From Hafnia paralvei ATCC 29927 (GTDB lineage: Bacteria; Pseudomonadota; Gammaproteobacteria; Enterobacterales; Enterobacteriaceae), in assembly GCF_001655005.1 (NCBI RefSeq), contig NZ_LXET01000021.1:36791-100790 (forward strand): DNA of 64,000 bases, given 5' to 3'. The first letter of the stretch is position 1, and every line of letters starts with the position of its first letter. The translations under genes were made by a program, and so were the position numbers. The notes beneath the pieces were generated by a model. The model was not told where the DNA came from, ran no database searches, and saw nothing but the letters and a program-made list of their open reading frames with translations. Below are positions 9,415 to 17,497 of this stretch, piece by piece.

Positions 9415-11022
9415 ATGAAAATATTAACGCCATTGTGGCTGGTCAGCCTGATAAGCGTGGCACCATTATATGCAGCACAAATTCCAGCAGGTACAACGCT
9501 CGCTCCTCAGCAGGTTTTCCGTTACAACAACCACAGCGAACCCAGCACGCTCGATCCGCAGAAAATCGAAGAGAACACCGCAGCACAGGTTGCGTTCGAT
9601 CTGTTCGAAGGATTGGTATGGCTGGATGGCAATGGAAACGTTCAACCGGCTCAGGCTAAAAGCTGGAAAATAAGCGACGATGGTAAACAGATTATCTTCA
9701 CCTTACGCGAAAATTTGCGTTGGTCAGATGGCTCGCCGCTCACCGCAGAGGATTTTGTGTTTGCTTGGCAACGTGCGGTTGACCCAGCAACAGGGAGTCC
9801 TTTCGCCGACTATCTGGCTGCAGGGCACGTTGTGAATGCTGCACACATTGTCAGCGGTAAAATATCGCCACAGCAATTAGGCATCAAAGCGGTTGATGCG
9901 CGTACTTTACAGGTTGATTTAGAGCAGCCAACGCCTTGGTTTATTTCAATGCTGGCATGGCCTACCACTTTCCCTGTTCCACACACCGTAGTGCAGAAAT
10001 ATGGCGAAGACTGGACTCGACCAGAACACCTCATTTCTAACGGGGCGTTTGTGCTGGCAAACCGGGTCGTGAATGAAAAGATTGTCGCGAAACCTAATCC
10101 GCAATATTGGAATCGCGCAGAAACTGTTCTTACACAGGTTGAGTATTTAGTGGTTGATAACGCGGTTTCTGGCTACAACCGCTATCGTGCAGGTGATTTA
10201 GATTTAACGTGGGTGCCAGCCGATCAAGTTAAAGATATTCAGCAGAAAATGCCTGATGAATTACACATTATTCCGCGTTTAAATACCGAATATTATAATT
10301 TTAACACCTCGATGCCGCCGTTTAATGATGTGCGGGTGCGTCGTGCGCTTTATTTGACGGTTGACCGCGATCTTATCGCCCATAAAGTGCTTGGCTTACG
10401 TGAACCCGCAACTACGCTGACTCCGCCTCAGGTTACCGGCTTTAAGCCTCCTGTACTGGATGAATTAGATGAGCCGCTAGCACAGCGAGTGATTCTAGCC
10501 AAAGGGCTACTGCATCAAGCGGGCTATGATGAGCAACGCCCACTGAAATTCGAGCTGTTTTACAATAAATATGATCTGCATGAGAAAACGGCTATTGCGC
10601 TTTCGTCTGAGTGGAAGAAGTTGCTGGGCGTTCAGGTCACGCTGCGTAATATGGAGTGGAAAACATACTTGGATGCACGTCGGGCCGGAGATTTTATGTT
10701 GTCGCGCCAGTCTTGGGATGCCACCTATGATGAGCCATCGACGTTTTTAAACACGCTGCAATCAACCAGTGTCGAAAATGTGGGACACTGGTCAGATGCA
10801 GAATATGATAGGTTATTAAAGCAGGCCGAGAGCGTTGCCGACCCTGTGACTCGTAATGTTTTATACTCGCAGGCAGAGTTACGAATTAATCAGCAGGCAC
10901 CGATTATCCCTATCTATTATCAACCGTTAATCAAATTGTTAAAGCCTTATGTGGGTGGTTTTCCGGTCCATAACCCGCAGGATTATATCTATAGCAAAGA
11001 GTTGTATATTGTTGCACATTAG
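9415..11022 (+). CDS. OppA/MppA-type periplasmic peptide-binding protein
   Basis: Solute-binding protein of an ABC peptide importer (SBP_bac_5 family), 535 residues. A Sec signal peptide is cut about residue 20 (LYAA|QIP). The signatures PSTLDPQKIEENTAAQVAFDLFEGL and the LRENLRWSDGSPLTAEDFVFAWQRAVDP block are typical of OppA. No permease or ATPase gene adjoins it, so like MppA it may lend ligands to a permease encoded elsewhere. Preceded by its own promoter region after the MATE terminator; ATG with a GGGAATACC ribosome region. Ligand (oligopeptide or murein peptide) not determined. Confidence 0.88.
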   Translation: MKILTPLWLVSLISVAPLYAAQIPAGTTLAPQQVFRYNNHSEPSTLDPQKIEENTAAQVAFDLFEGLVWLDGNGNVQPAQAKSWKISDDGKQIIFTLRENLRWSDGSPLTAEDFVFAWQRAVDPATGSPFADYLAAGHVVNAAHIVSGKISPQQLGIKAVDARTLQVDLEQPTPWFISMLAWPTTFPVPHTVVQKYGEDWTRPEHLISNGAFVLANRVVNEKIVAKPNPQYWNRAETVLTQVEYLVVDNAVSGYNRYRAGDLDLTWVPADQVKDIQQKMPDELHIIPRLNTEYYNFNTSMPPFNDVRVRRALYLTVDRDLIAHKVLGLREPATTLTPPQVTGFKPPVLDELDEPLAQRVILAKGLLHQAGYDEQRPLKFELFYNKYDLHEKTAIALSSEWKKLLGVQVTLRNMEWKTYLDARRAGDFMLSRQSWDATYDEPSTFLNTLQSTSVENVGHWSDAEYDRLLKQAESVADPVTRNVLYSQAELRINQQAPIIPIYYQPLIKLLKPYVGGFPVHNPQDYIYSKELYIVAH

Positions 11023-11041
11023 GTTTAGTTTGGCTTAATTC

Positions 11042-11087
11042 AATATATCACCATGGGGGGGAGTCAGTTGCCCGGTGGTGATATATT
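11042..11087. repeat. Perfect 12-bp inverted repeat (hairpin)
   Basis: AATATATCACCA (11042-11053) is perfectly complementary to 11076-11087. The 22-nt loop itself can pair a G run with CCC. No T run follows directly, so this is an atypical 3' structure for the oppA-like transcript. Confidence 0.6.
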
Positions 11088-11124
11088 ATGAAGTTATGGT
11101 TTTTATCAATGGAATTGATTATAT

Positions 11125-11982
11125 ATGAATAGTGAAAACACGGATGTGATTGATGATGTAAATGATTCTTCTAAAGGAGTATCTGGCGCAGAAACTAACA
11201 TCATACCGAAGAAAATTAATCGCGCGATAAAAAATGGCTGGCAAGCGGGAATTGTTTTGTTTGTGTTGACACTGTGTCTTTTTGTTTATCAATGGATAGT
11301 ATTTAAAACGCCATTGTGGGATTTAATTGATGTGGTGATTTATTTACTGTTGTCTTATGGGATTTATCGACGCAGCCGCACATGCGCTATATTGATATTG
11401 TTGTTATATATTCTTTCTCAGGCGATAGCACCAAAATTATATTATATTGGCAATGTGAAAACGGAGTATCATTTTAATATATTGTTGATTGTTTTAATCG
11501 TGTGTTTCTCATATGGTGTCGTAGGAACGATAGAGTTTCATCGTTGGCGTAAAGGGAAAAAATTCAACGATAAAAAAATAACTAAATATATGTTTGCTTG
11601 CGCAGTTGCCTCATTTCTTCTTTTGTTTGGGATAATGAAAGGCACTGAGTGGATAATGCAAAGAATTACACCGGCTCAGTGGGCCGCGGTTGACGAAGAT
11701 ATTTCGAAGACCAAAAGTTCGTATCCATTAAAGCTAAATAATGAAATAACAATAAAAGACGTTTATCGTAATAATAATGTATTAACCTATGAATATACAT
11801 TAACGGATGTGAAAAAAGAAGATTTCACTAGGTTGAATATATATCGACTTAGTTTGCCAGCATTTAAAAATATGTGTAATCAGCCAATTATCCAGTTATA
11901 CAATATGAAAGTCGAGTATCTCTTTATGCGTGGTCTTGACCAAATTAGTCTGACGTTTGATAAGGGGGATTGTCCACATTAG
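11125..11982 (+). CDS. Hypothetical membrane protein
   Basis: 285 residues, not recognised. After a polar N-terminal 40 residues there are four or five hydrophobic segments (about 42-62, 68-85, 88-105, 115-135, 155-172). A C-terminal soluble domain of about 100 residues follows (from TEWIMQRITPAQW), with two Cys near the end that could form a disulfide if periplasmic. The coding sequence is AT-rich compared with its neighbours and rich in ATA/TTA codons, which suggests acquisition. It stands alone between the oppA-like gene and the bglX locus. Confidence 0.7.
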   Translation: MNSENTDVIDDVNDSSKGVSGAETNIIPKKINRAIKNGWQAGIVLFVLTLCLFVYQWIVFKTPLWDLIDVVIYLLLSYGIYRRSRTCAILILLLYILSQAIAPKLYYIGNVKTEYHFNILLIVLIVCFSYGVVGTIEFHRWRKGKKFNDKKITKYMFACAVASFLLLFGIMKGTEWIMQRITPAQWAAVDEDISKTKSSYPLKLNNEITIKDVYRNNNVLTYEYTLTDVKKEDFTRLNIYRLSLPAFKNMCNQPIIQLYNMKVEYLFMRGLDQISLTFDKGDCPH

Positions 11983-12007
11983 CTCAAATGACGAGCTTGC
12001 TATTTTC

Positions 12008-12045
12008 ACGGTCATAGCGTCATCATATCCTTACTCTATGACCGT
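12008..12045. repeat. Perfect 10-bp inverted repeat
   Basis: ACGGTCATAG (12008-12017) pairs with CTATGACCGT (12036-12045). The right arm overlaps the 3' end of the minus-strand small ORF and the left arm lies just past its stop, so it could act as a 3'-end hairpin of that transcript. There is no T run. Confidence 0.5.
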
Positions 12046-12189
12046 AAGAATTATGTCACAAATAAAATATGTTACAGTAAAGATACTTATGATAGCCCAT
12101 ATGTTGCTCTCTCCCAGCATGCTGGCGAGCATCGCCAACGATAGACTAAACGCAAACATGATGAGCCAAGAGGCTATCTTATCAGGCAT
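12031..12189 (-). CDS. Unannotated small membrane protein, 52 residues
   Basis: An ATG at 12189 opens a 52-codon frame ending in TAA at 12031-12033. It is preceded by a near-ideal ribosome site (GGAGATATT-ATG). The product begins MPDKIASWLIMFAFSLSLAM and has two hydrophobic stretches (about 8-25 and 30-51) split by a GESN turn, as in two-helix small membrane proteins. It is not recognised as any named family. The alternative plus-strand frame over the same DNA lacks a ribosome site. A hairpin overlaps its stop. Confidence 0.5.
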   Translation of the reverse strand: MPDKIASWLIMFAFSLSLAMLASMLGESNIWAIISIFTVTYFICDIILTVIE

Positions 12190-12285
12190 AATATCTCCTG
12201 AAACTCTGTACGACTAACGGTAAATATAATTATGGGCTGGAATAAAGCTATTTCAAGTTATGTGTCAGAGGTATTTTTATCGGTA

Positions 12286-12319
12286 AGCGGGTGGAAGCTT
12301 GTGCAAGCATTCCACCGCT
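12286..12319 (-). terminator. Probable hairpin terminator after bglX
   Basis: A long interrupted stem (AGCGG, TGGAA and GCTTG arms pairing across a 2-nt loop, two single-base bulges) lies 12 bp past the bglX stop. There is only a weak T run in the minus direction, so factor-dependent or 3'-stabilising action is as likely. Confidence 0.5.
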
Positions 12320-12331
12320 ATTTTCTCTATT

Positions 12332-14650
12332 TTACAGCAGCTCAAATTCTCCCTGATTAACTCGCTGCGAATCTAACCCAATAAATACGTTAAACTTGCC
12401 TGGCTCTGACACATATTTCATTGAAGCATTCCAGAACTTGAGTTGGTTCTCATCAATCTTAAAGTGAATGGTTTTTTGCTCGCCAGATTTCAGCATCACT
12501 TTCTCAAAGCCTTTCAGCTCTTTAACGGGGCGACTCATGGTGGCGGTTTTATCCTGAATATAGAGCTGAACTACCGTCGCACCGTCACGTTTACCGGTGT
12601 TTTTCACCGTCACGCTTGCGGTCACCGAACCATCGCGTTTCATTATTGGGCTAGACATCTTCACGTCAGAAACGCTGAAAGTGGTGTAGCTCAATCCATA
12701 GCCAAACGGATAGAGTGGGCCATTTGCGGCATCGTAATAATGCGAGGTGTATTTCTCTGGTTTTTCCGGGTTGTAAGGGCGACCGGTGTTCAGATGGCTG
12801 TAATAAATAGGGATTTGTCCAACTGAACGAGGGAAGGACATCGGTAGTTTGCCGGATGGGTTGTAGTCACCAAACAGAACATCGGCAATCGCATTGCCCC
12901 CTTCGGTGCCTGAGAACCAGCTTTCTAAGATCGCATCGGCCTGCTGGTCTTCTTTTTCAAGCGCCAGTGGACGGCCGTTCATCAGTACTAGAACCAAAGG
13001 CTTACCCGTTTGCTTCAATGCAGCAATCAGATCACGCTGGCTTTGCGGAATAGTAATATCGCTGCGGCTCGAGGCTTCATGTGCCATGCCTTGTGCTTCA
13101 CCGACAACGGCCACGATGACGTCAGATTTTTTCGCTGTGGCAACCGCTTCGTCAATCATCGCCTGTGGCGAGCGCGGATCGACGGTTACGGCTTTCTCAT
13201 ACAGATTCAGGAAATCAGTGATCCCCGGATCGTTAGAGACATTGGCACCTTTGGCATAGACGATTTGCGCTTTGTCACCCACGGCGTTGCGTAGACCTTG
13301 GAGCACGGTGACCGATTGATCAACGACGCCGGCAGCAGACCAACTGCCCATAACATCACGTTTGCTGTCGGCCAATGGGCCGATCAGGGCAATAGTGCCG
13401 GATTTAGCTAGCGGCAGGGTGTTTAAGCGGTTTTTCAGTAGCACCATGCTTTCACGGGCGACGCTACGTGCCTCAGGGCGATGCAGGCGACTTTCCGCAT
13501 TAGTATCAACCGGATCTGAACCGACAGGCCCCAAATGACTATAGGCATCGGTAAACAACCCCATGTCATACTTCACGTTTAAGACATGACGCGCCGCATC
13601 ATCAACCTCTTTTTCGCTGACTCGACCGCTTTTTACTAAGCTAGGCAGGTATTTGCTGTAATACTCATCGCTCATGCTCATGTCGATGCCAGATTTTACC
13701 GCCACGCGCACGGCATCCTCCGGATCGCTAGCCACACCATGCTTAATCAATTCTTTGATTGCACCGTGATCGCTAATCGTGATGCCCTTGAAATTCCACT
13801 CATCGCGTAGGACATCTTTTAACAACCAACTGTTGGACGTGGCAGGCGTGCCGTTAATGGAGTTTAATGAAACCATCACACCGCCGCTGCCAGCATCTAA
13901 GGCTGCTTTATAAGGTGGCATATAGTCTTGGAACAGGCGCTGTGGGCTCATGTCCACCGTATTGTAATCGCGTCCTCCCTCTACCGCGCCGTAGGCGGCA
14001 AAGTGCTTCACGCTGGTCATGACAGAGTTACGATCCGCCGGATTGTTGCCCTGCATCGCTTCTACCATTAGGCGGCCCATCTCCGACGTCAAGTAGGTAT
14101 CCTCGCCAAAGCCTTCAGACGTTCGCCCCCAACGCGGATCGCGGGTGACATCCACCATGGGCGCCCACGTCATATTTAAACCATCTTCGCTAGCTTCATA
14201 GGCAGAAATACGCCCTACGGTAGTCACTGCGTCACGGTTCCAACTGGATGCTAATCCTAGGCTAATCGGAAAAACGGTACGCTGGCCATGAACCACGTCA
14301 TAGGCAAAAAACAGAGGGATTTTCAGGCGACTGAGCTGCATTGCCTGATCCTGCATCTTGCGAATATCTTGGCGGGTCACCGTATTAAAAATCGCCCCGA
14401 CCTGACCCTGTTTAATCATTTCGCGAATGGCTTCTTTAGGATTATCTGGCCCTACGCTGATAAGACGCATCTGACCAATTTTTTCATCGAGCGTCATTTT
14501 GCTCAGCAGATCGGTGACAAAAGCATCACGCTGCTGGGTGGATTGTGGTTTCACCAAGGGGTGAGCCGGTTGTGTTGCGTCTGCATAGACTGGAGACAGC
14601 GTAGTAGCAATCAGTCCTGCGACCAGACTGAGCGAGCAAAGCCATTTCAT
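12332..14650 (-). CDS. bglX: Periplasmic beta-D-glucosidase, glycoside hydrolase family 3
   Basis: Hydrolyses terminal non-reducing beta-D-glucosyl residues of oligosaccharides in the periplasm. It aligns along its whole length with E. coli BglX (772 against 765 residues). A signal peptide MKWLCSLSLVAGLIA is cut near residue 23. The N-terminal TIM barrel contains the catalytic nucleophile Asp in GITISDHGAIKEL (about residue 290). The GH3-C domain and a C-terminal fibronectin-III-like domain follow. The open frame extends 59 codons upstream, but the conserved MKWLCS start is chosen. It lies 106 bp downstream of the lacI-type gene on the same strand, so it is probably under that regulator. Confidence 0.96.
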   Translation of the reverse strand: MKWLCSLSLVAGLIATTLSPVYADATQPAHPLVKPQSTQQRDAFVTDLLSKMTLDEKIGQMRLISVGPDNPKEAIREMIKQGQVGAIFNTVTRQDIRKMQDQAMQLSRLKIPLFFAYDVVHGQRTVFPISLGLASSWNRDAVTTVGRISAYEASEDGLNMTWAPMVDVTRDPRWGRTSEGFGEDTYLTSEMGRLMVEAMQGNNPADRNSVMTSVKHFAAYGAVEGGRDYNTVDMSPQRLFQDYMPPYKAALDAGSGGVMVSLNSINGTPATSNSWLLKDVLRDEWNFKGITISDHGAIKELIKHGVASDPEDAVRVAVKSGIDMSMSDEYYSKYLPSLVKSGRVSEKEVDDAARHVLNVKYDMGLFTDAYSHLGPVGSDPVDTNAESRLHRPEARSVARESMVLLKNRLNTLPLAKSGTIALIGPLADSKRDVMGSWSAAGVVDQSVTVLQGLRNAVGDKAQIVYAKGANVSNDPGITDFLNLYEKAVTVDPRSPQAMIDEAVATAKKSDVIVAVVGEAQGMAHEASSRSDITIPQSQRDLIAALKQTGKPLVLVLMNGRPLALEKEDQQADAILESWFSGTEGGNAIADVLFGDYNPSGKLPMSFPRSVGQIPIYYSHLNTGRPYNPEKPEKYTSHYYDAANGPLYPFGYGLSYTTFSVSDVKMSSPIMKRDGSVTASVTVKNTGKRDGATVVQLYIQDKTATMSRPVKELKGFEKVMLKSGEQKTIHFKIDENQLKFWNASMKYVSEPGKFNVFIGLDSQRVNQGEFELL

Positions 14651-14756
14651 CGCGGAGTTTTCTCTTTTGTAAGCTGCTTTTGCAGCGTAGGGAAGTGGTG
14701 GCAGTTTGCCATAAGCGGTATTCGTTAATACATGAATTTTACTGTGTTTTGTTGGG

Positions 14757-15827
14757 TTAATCATAAAGGCTGTCTTTCTGTACCAGTGCCTGATTTTGGC
14801 TGGTACGGATGCGGCGCACAGAGTCACGTATGACCAGTGTTCCGTTGAGCAGTAGGTTACCTACCGGCGTATTAGGCTGCATCAGGCGGCGTTGCAGCAT
14901 GCGTACGGCTTCTTCACCCAATTCATCGCGGGGCACATGTACTGACGTAAGTGGAATATCGTGGATAGCGGCCAGGTTAAACCCATCCATACTCATGACT
15001 GAAATGTCCTGAGGCACGCGTAATCCCGCGTTCAGCAAGGCATTGACTGCACCGACAGCCATATAGTCGCCGCCGGCCAGAATCGCCGTGGGGCGATGCT
15101 CGGCAGGACTGTGCTCTAAAAACTGTTTCACGGCAAGTTCGGCGTCCGTAGCGCCAAAACTCGGGGTAGAGAGCAGGGCGGTTTCCTCATTAAATGGCAG
15201 GTTATTCGTTTGATAGGCTTCACGGATCCCCGCCAAACGCAGCTCCATAGTGTAGCGACGTAAACACAGCAGACTCAGAATATGGCGATGTCCTTGCTCA
15301 AAGAGATAGTTAGCTGAGAATGCGCCGATCATTTGATGATCGGGGGCAATGCCCGGTAAACGCATTTTGCGATCGCGACAGTTGACCAGAATACAGGGTT
15401 TACCTAAATCAGCTGCGAGGGAATGAATGTATGGATCGTCGATCCCAATCAATATGGCAGCCTCGGTTGCCGGCTCGTTCATCTTTTGCAGGAACAGAGA
15501 AACGTCATTGTCATTTTCTTCTAGGGAACAGTAACGCAACCGCACCTCATGAGGTTCTAGTGCTTGAGCAATACCCTGTATCACCTTGTAGTAGAAGATG
15601 TCAGACCGCACATCAAAAGCCCGTTGAGGAGCAAAAACGACTAAGCCGTTAAGCAGCATTCTGCCTGTCGATATATCATCAAGCACCCCATGCTGACGAG
15701 CCGCGGCTAAAATCTGCTGTTTGGCAGACTCACTGGTGTTTGACTTTCCCGATAACACGCGTGAAACCGTGCTGATAGATAATCCTGTTTGGGCAGCTAT
15801 TTCCCTTATTTTTAGCTTTCCGTTCAT
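14757..15827 (-). CDS. LacI-family transcriptional regulator
   Basis: 356-residue repressor. An N-terminal helix-turn-helix and hinge helix (KIREIAAQTGLSISTVSRVLSGK, about 5-27) precede a periplasmic-binding-protein-like sugar sensor domain; the TAILAGGDYMAVGAVNAL and DISVMSMDG motifs are typical. Start chosen at MNGKLKIREIA, with upstream GAGATC as ribosome site. It is placed head-to-head with the MFS-GH31 operon and ahead of bglX, so it very likely controls both. Three symmetric candidate operators lie in the 330-bp divergent region. Inducer unknown, probably a glucosyl oligosaccharide. Confidence 0.92.
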   Translation of the reverse strand: MNGKLKIREIAAQTGLSISTVSRVLSGKSNTSESAKQQILAAARQHGVLDDISTGRMLLNGLVVFAPQRAFDVRSDIFYYKVIQGIAQALEPHEVRLRYCSLEENDNDVSLFLQKMNEPATEAAILIGIDDPYIHSLAADLGKPCILVNCRDRKMRLPGIAPDHQMIGAFSANYLFEQGHRHILSLLCLRRYTMELRLAGIREAYQTNNLPFNEETALLSTPSFGATDAELAVKQFLEHSPAEHRPTAILAGGDYMAVGAVNALLNAGLRVPQDISVMSMDGFNLAAIHDIPLTSVHVPRDELGEEAVRMLQRRLMQPNTPVGNLLLNGTLVIRDSVRRIRTSQNQALVQKDSLYD

Positions 15828-15848
15828 TTTGTGATCTCGTTCAAATTC

Positions 15849-15868
15849 GAAAATGACAAAATTTTCAT
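15849..15868. promoter_or_regulatory. Imperfect palindrome close to lacI start
   Basis: GAAAAT (15849-15854) and ATTTTC (15861-15866) are inverted. ATGA/TCAT also pair around the same centre region. It sits 22-41 bp upstream of the lacI-type start, where autoregulation would act. Confidence 0.3.
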
Positions 15869-15919
15869 AAGCCAATAATCGCCATTTAACGGGGTTTTTG
15901 ACTGAAAATAATCGTTTTT

Positions 15920-15939
15920 AAGATTCTCATGAAAATCTT
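15920..15939. promoter_or_regulatory. 20-bp near-perfect palindrome
   Basis: AAGATTCTCATGAAAATCTT is symmetric at nine of ten base pairs, centred on TCATGA. It shares the ATGAAAAT half with the palindrome at 15849-15868. Candidate second operator in the lacI/MFS divergent region. Confidence 0.35.
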
Positions 15940-15983
15940 TGCAAAAAAGTGCGTATCCCCACGTTTTTAACTTCTTTACTCTC

Positions 15984-15999
15984 AATTGGTCGACCAATT
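15984..15999. promoter_or_regulatory. Perfect 16-bp palindrome, candidate LacI operator
   Basis: AATTGGTCGACCAATT is its own reverse complement and has the central CpG step into which LacI-family hinge helices insert. It lies about 160 bp from each of the two divergent starts. The TTGG..CCAA form also resembles UxuR/ExuR (GntR) sites, so assignment to the adjacent LacI protein is inference. Confidence 0.5.
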
Positions 16000-16157
16000 T
16001 CATGCTGTGTTTTGGCCGATAAATTAAAACAATCAAATTAAAATCAATCGGATAGTCAAAGTTAGCAATAAAATCATTGGTTGGACACGTTATAAAACCT
16101 GATATACCAATAATGTGTCAGACGAGTGTTTGTTGCTACCGCGATCAGGGGATCACG

Positions 16158-17465
16158 ATGAGTCTTGATATGAATCAACCCGCTGTAGCTGTAAAGGGAA
16201 AGCGTAAGATCAAGAATTTGCGCTGGTGGATGTTGGCGCTGTTTCTACTCGGTGTGACGGTGAACTACATCACACGTAACTCGTTGGGGATTTTAGCGCC
16301 AGAGCTCAAAACCAGTTTGGGAATGACCACCGAACAATATTCGTGGATTGTGGGGGCTTTTCAGATTGCTTATACCGTATTTCAGCCGTTATGCGGTTGG
16401 CTGATTGACGTCATTGGTCTGAAGCTCGGCTTCCTGATATGCGCAGGTATTTGGGCATTAATGTGCATGTTGCATGCAGGTGCGGGCAGTTGGATGCAAT
16501 TAGCCATTTTGCGTTTCTTCATGGGGGGCGCTGAGGCTGCTGCGACGCCGGCTAATGCGAAAACCATCGGCGAGTGGTTTCCGAAAAAGGAACGTCCGAT
16601 TGCTGCTGGCTGGGCCGGTGTCGGTTTTTCTATTGGTGCAATGCTGGCACCGCCGATTATCGTTATTGCTCATGCTTCATTTGGCTGGCAGGGGGCATTC
16701 ATGTTCTCGGGCGTACTGGCCATGTTGTGGGTGATCCTATGGTGGTTGTTTTACCATAACCCAGATAAACATCCGAATCTAAGCTCATCCGAACTGCAAT
16801 ATATCAAGCAGGATAATGAACCGGCGCCGGTGAAGCTGCCTTTCTTCAAGGCGTTAGCAACGGTTTCTAAAAACAAGCGTTTCTATGGTATTGCGCTCCC
16901 AGCCTTTATGGCCGAGCCTGCGTGGGCAGTGCTCAGTTTCTGGGTACCGCTTTATTTAGCTAATGAGCGCGGCATGGATCTAAAGCAGATTGCTATGTTT
17001 GCTTGGTTGCCGTTCTTGGCTGCTGACTTGGGCAGCGTGGCCAGTGGGTATTTAACCCGAATCTACGCCAAACTATTTGGTACCTCACGCGTTAATTCTA
17101 TTGTTGCAAGCTCGGTCACCGGTGCATTTTTGATGCTCTCTTTGGCACTGGTCGCCATCACTCAAGACCCCTACATCACCATTGCACTGATTTCAGTAGG
17201 TGGCTTTGGCCATCAGGTGATCTCCTGCATGTTGAGCGCACTCGTGGTTGAGTCCTTCGATAAAGGTCAAATGGCAACGGTTAACGGAATGCGCGGCTCC
17301 TTTGCGTGGATCGCCAGTTTCTTGTTCTCTCTGTTGATCGGTGTGACCGCCGACAAAATTGGCTACAACCCGCTGTTTATCGCGATGGGCTTTTTTGACC
17401 TGATTGGCGCGGTATTCCTGATCGCATTTATTGCCGAGCGTCGTCAGAAGACGCATCAGGCATGA
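16158..17465 (+). CDS. MFS transporter, hexuronate/anion-cation symporter (ACS) type
   Basis: Inner-membrane major facilitator with 12 predicted helices, 435 residues. Family traits are VNYITRNSLGILAPELK near the N terminus and the RFFMGGAEAAATPANAKTIGEWFPKKERP loop, both typical of ExuT-like permeases. The start is the ATG of MSLDMNQ, with the ribosome site CAGGGGAT ending 4 bp upstream; an open frame of 27 more codons upstream is not preferred. A GH31 glycosidase follows after 32 bp in the same operon, so the likely cargo is a glycoside released or admitted in the periplasm. Confidence 0.9.
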   Translation: MSLDMNQPAVAVKGKRKIKNLRWWMLALFLLGVTVNYITRNSLGILAPELKTSLGMTTEQYSWIVGAFQIAYTVFQPLCGWLIDVIGLKLGFLICAGIWALMCMLHAGAGSWMQLAILRFFMGGAEAAATPANAKTIGEWFPKKERPIAAGWAGVGFSIGAMLAPPIIVIAHASFGWQGAFMFSGVLAMLWVILWWLFYHNPDKHPNLSSSELQYIKQDNEPAPVKLPFFKALATVSKNKRFYGIALPAFMAEPAWAVLSFWVPLYLANERGMDLKQIAMFAWLPFLAADLGSVASGYLTRIYAKLFGTSRVNSIVASSVTGAFLMLSLALVAITQDPYITIALISVGGFGHQVISCMLSALVVESFDKGQMATVNGMRGSFAWIASFLFSLLIGVTADKIGYNPLFIAMGFFDLIGAVFLIAFIAERRQKTHQA

Positions 17466-17497
17466 TTATTTTTTATCTATTTTAGACGAGTACTATC

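Noticed and set aside
11957..12217. Plus-strand 86-codon frame overlapping the end of the hypothetical membrane protein gene
   Set aside because: No ribosome site and unconvincing product. The opposite-strand 52-codon ORF has a strong Shine-Dalgarno and membrane-protein character.
14651..14827. 59-codon N-terminal extension of bglX
   Set aside because: It overlaps the lacI-type 3' end and would bury the conserved MKWLCS signal peptide.
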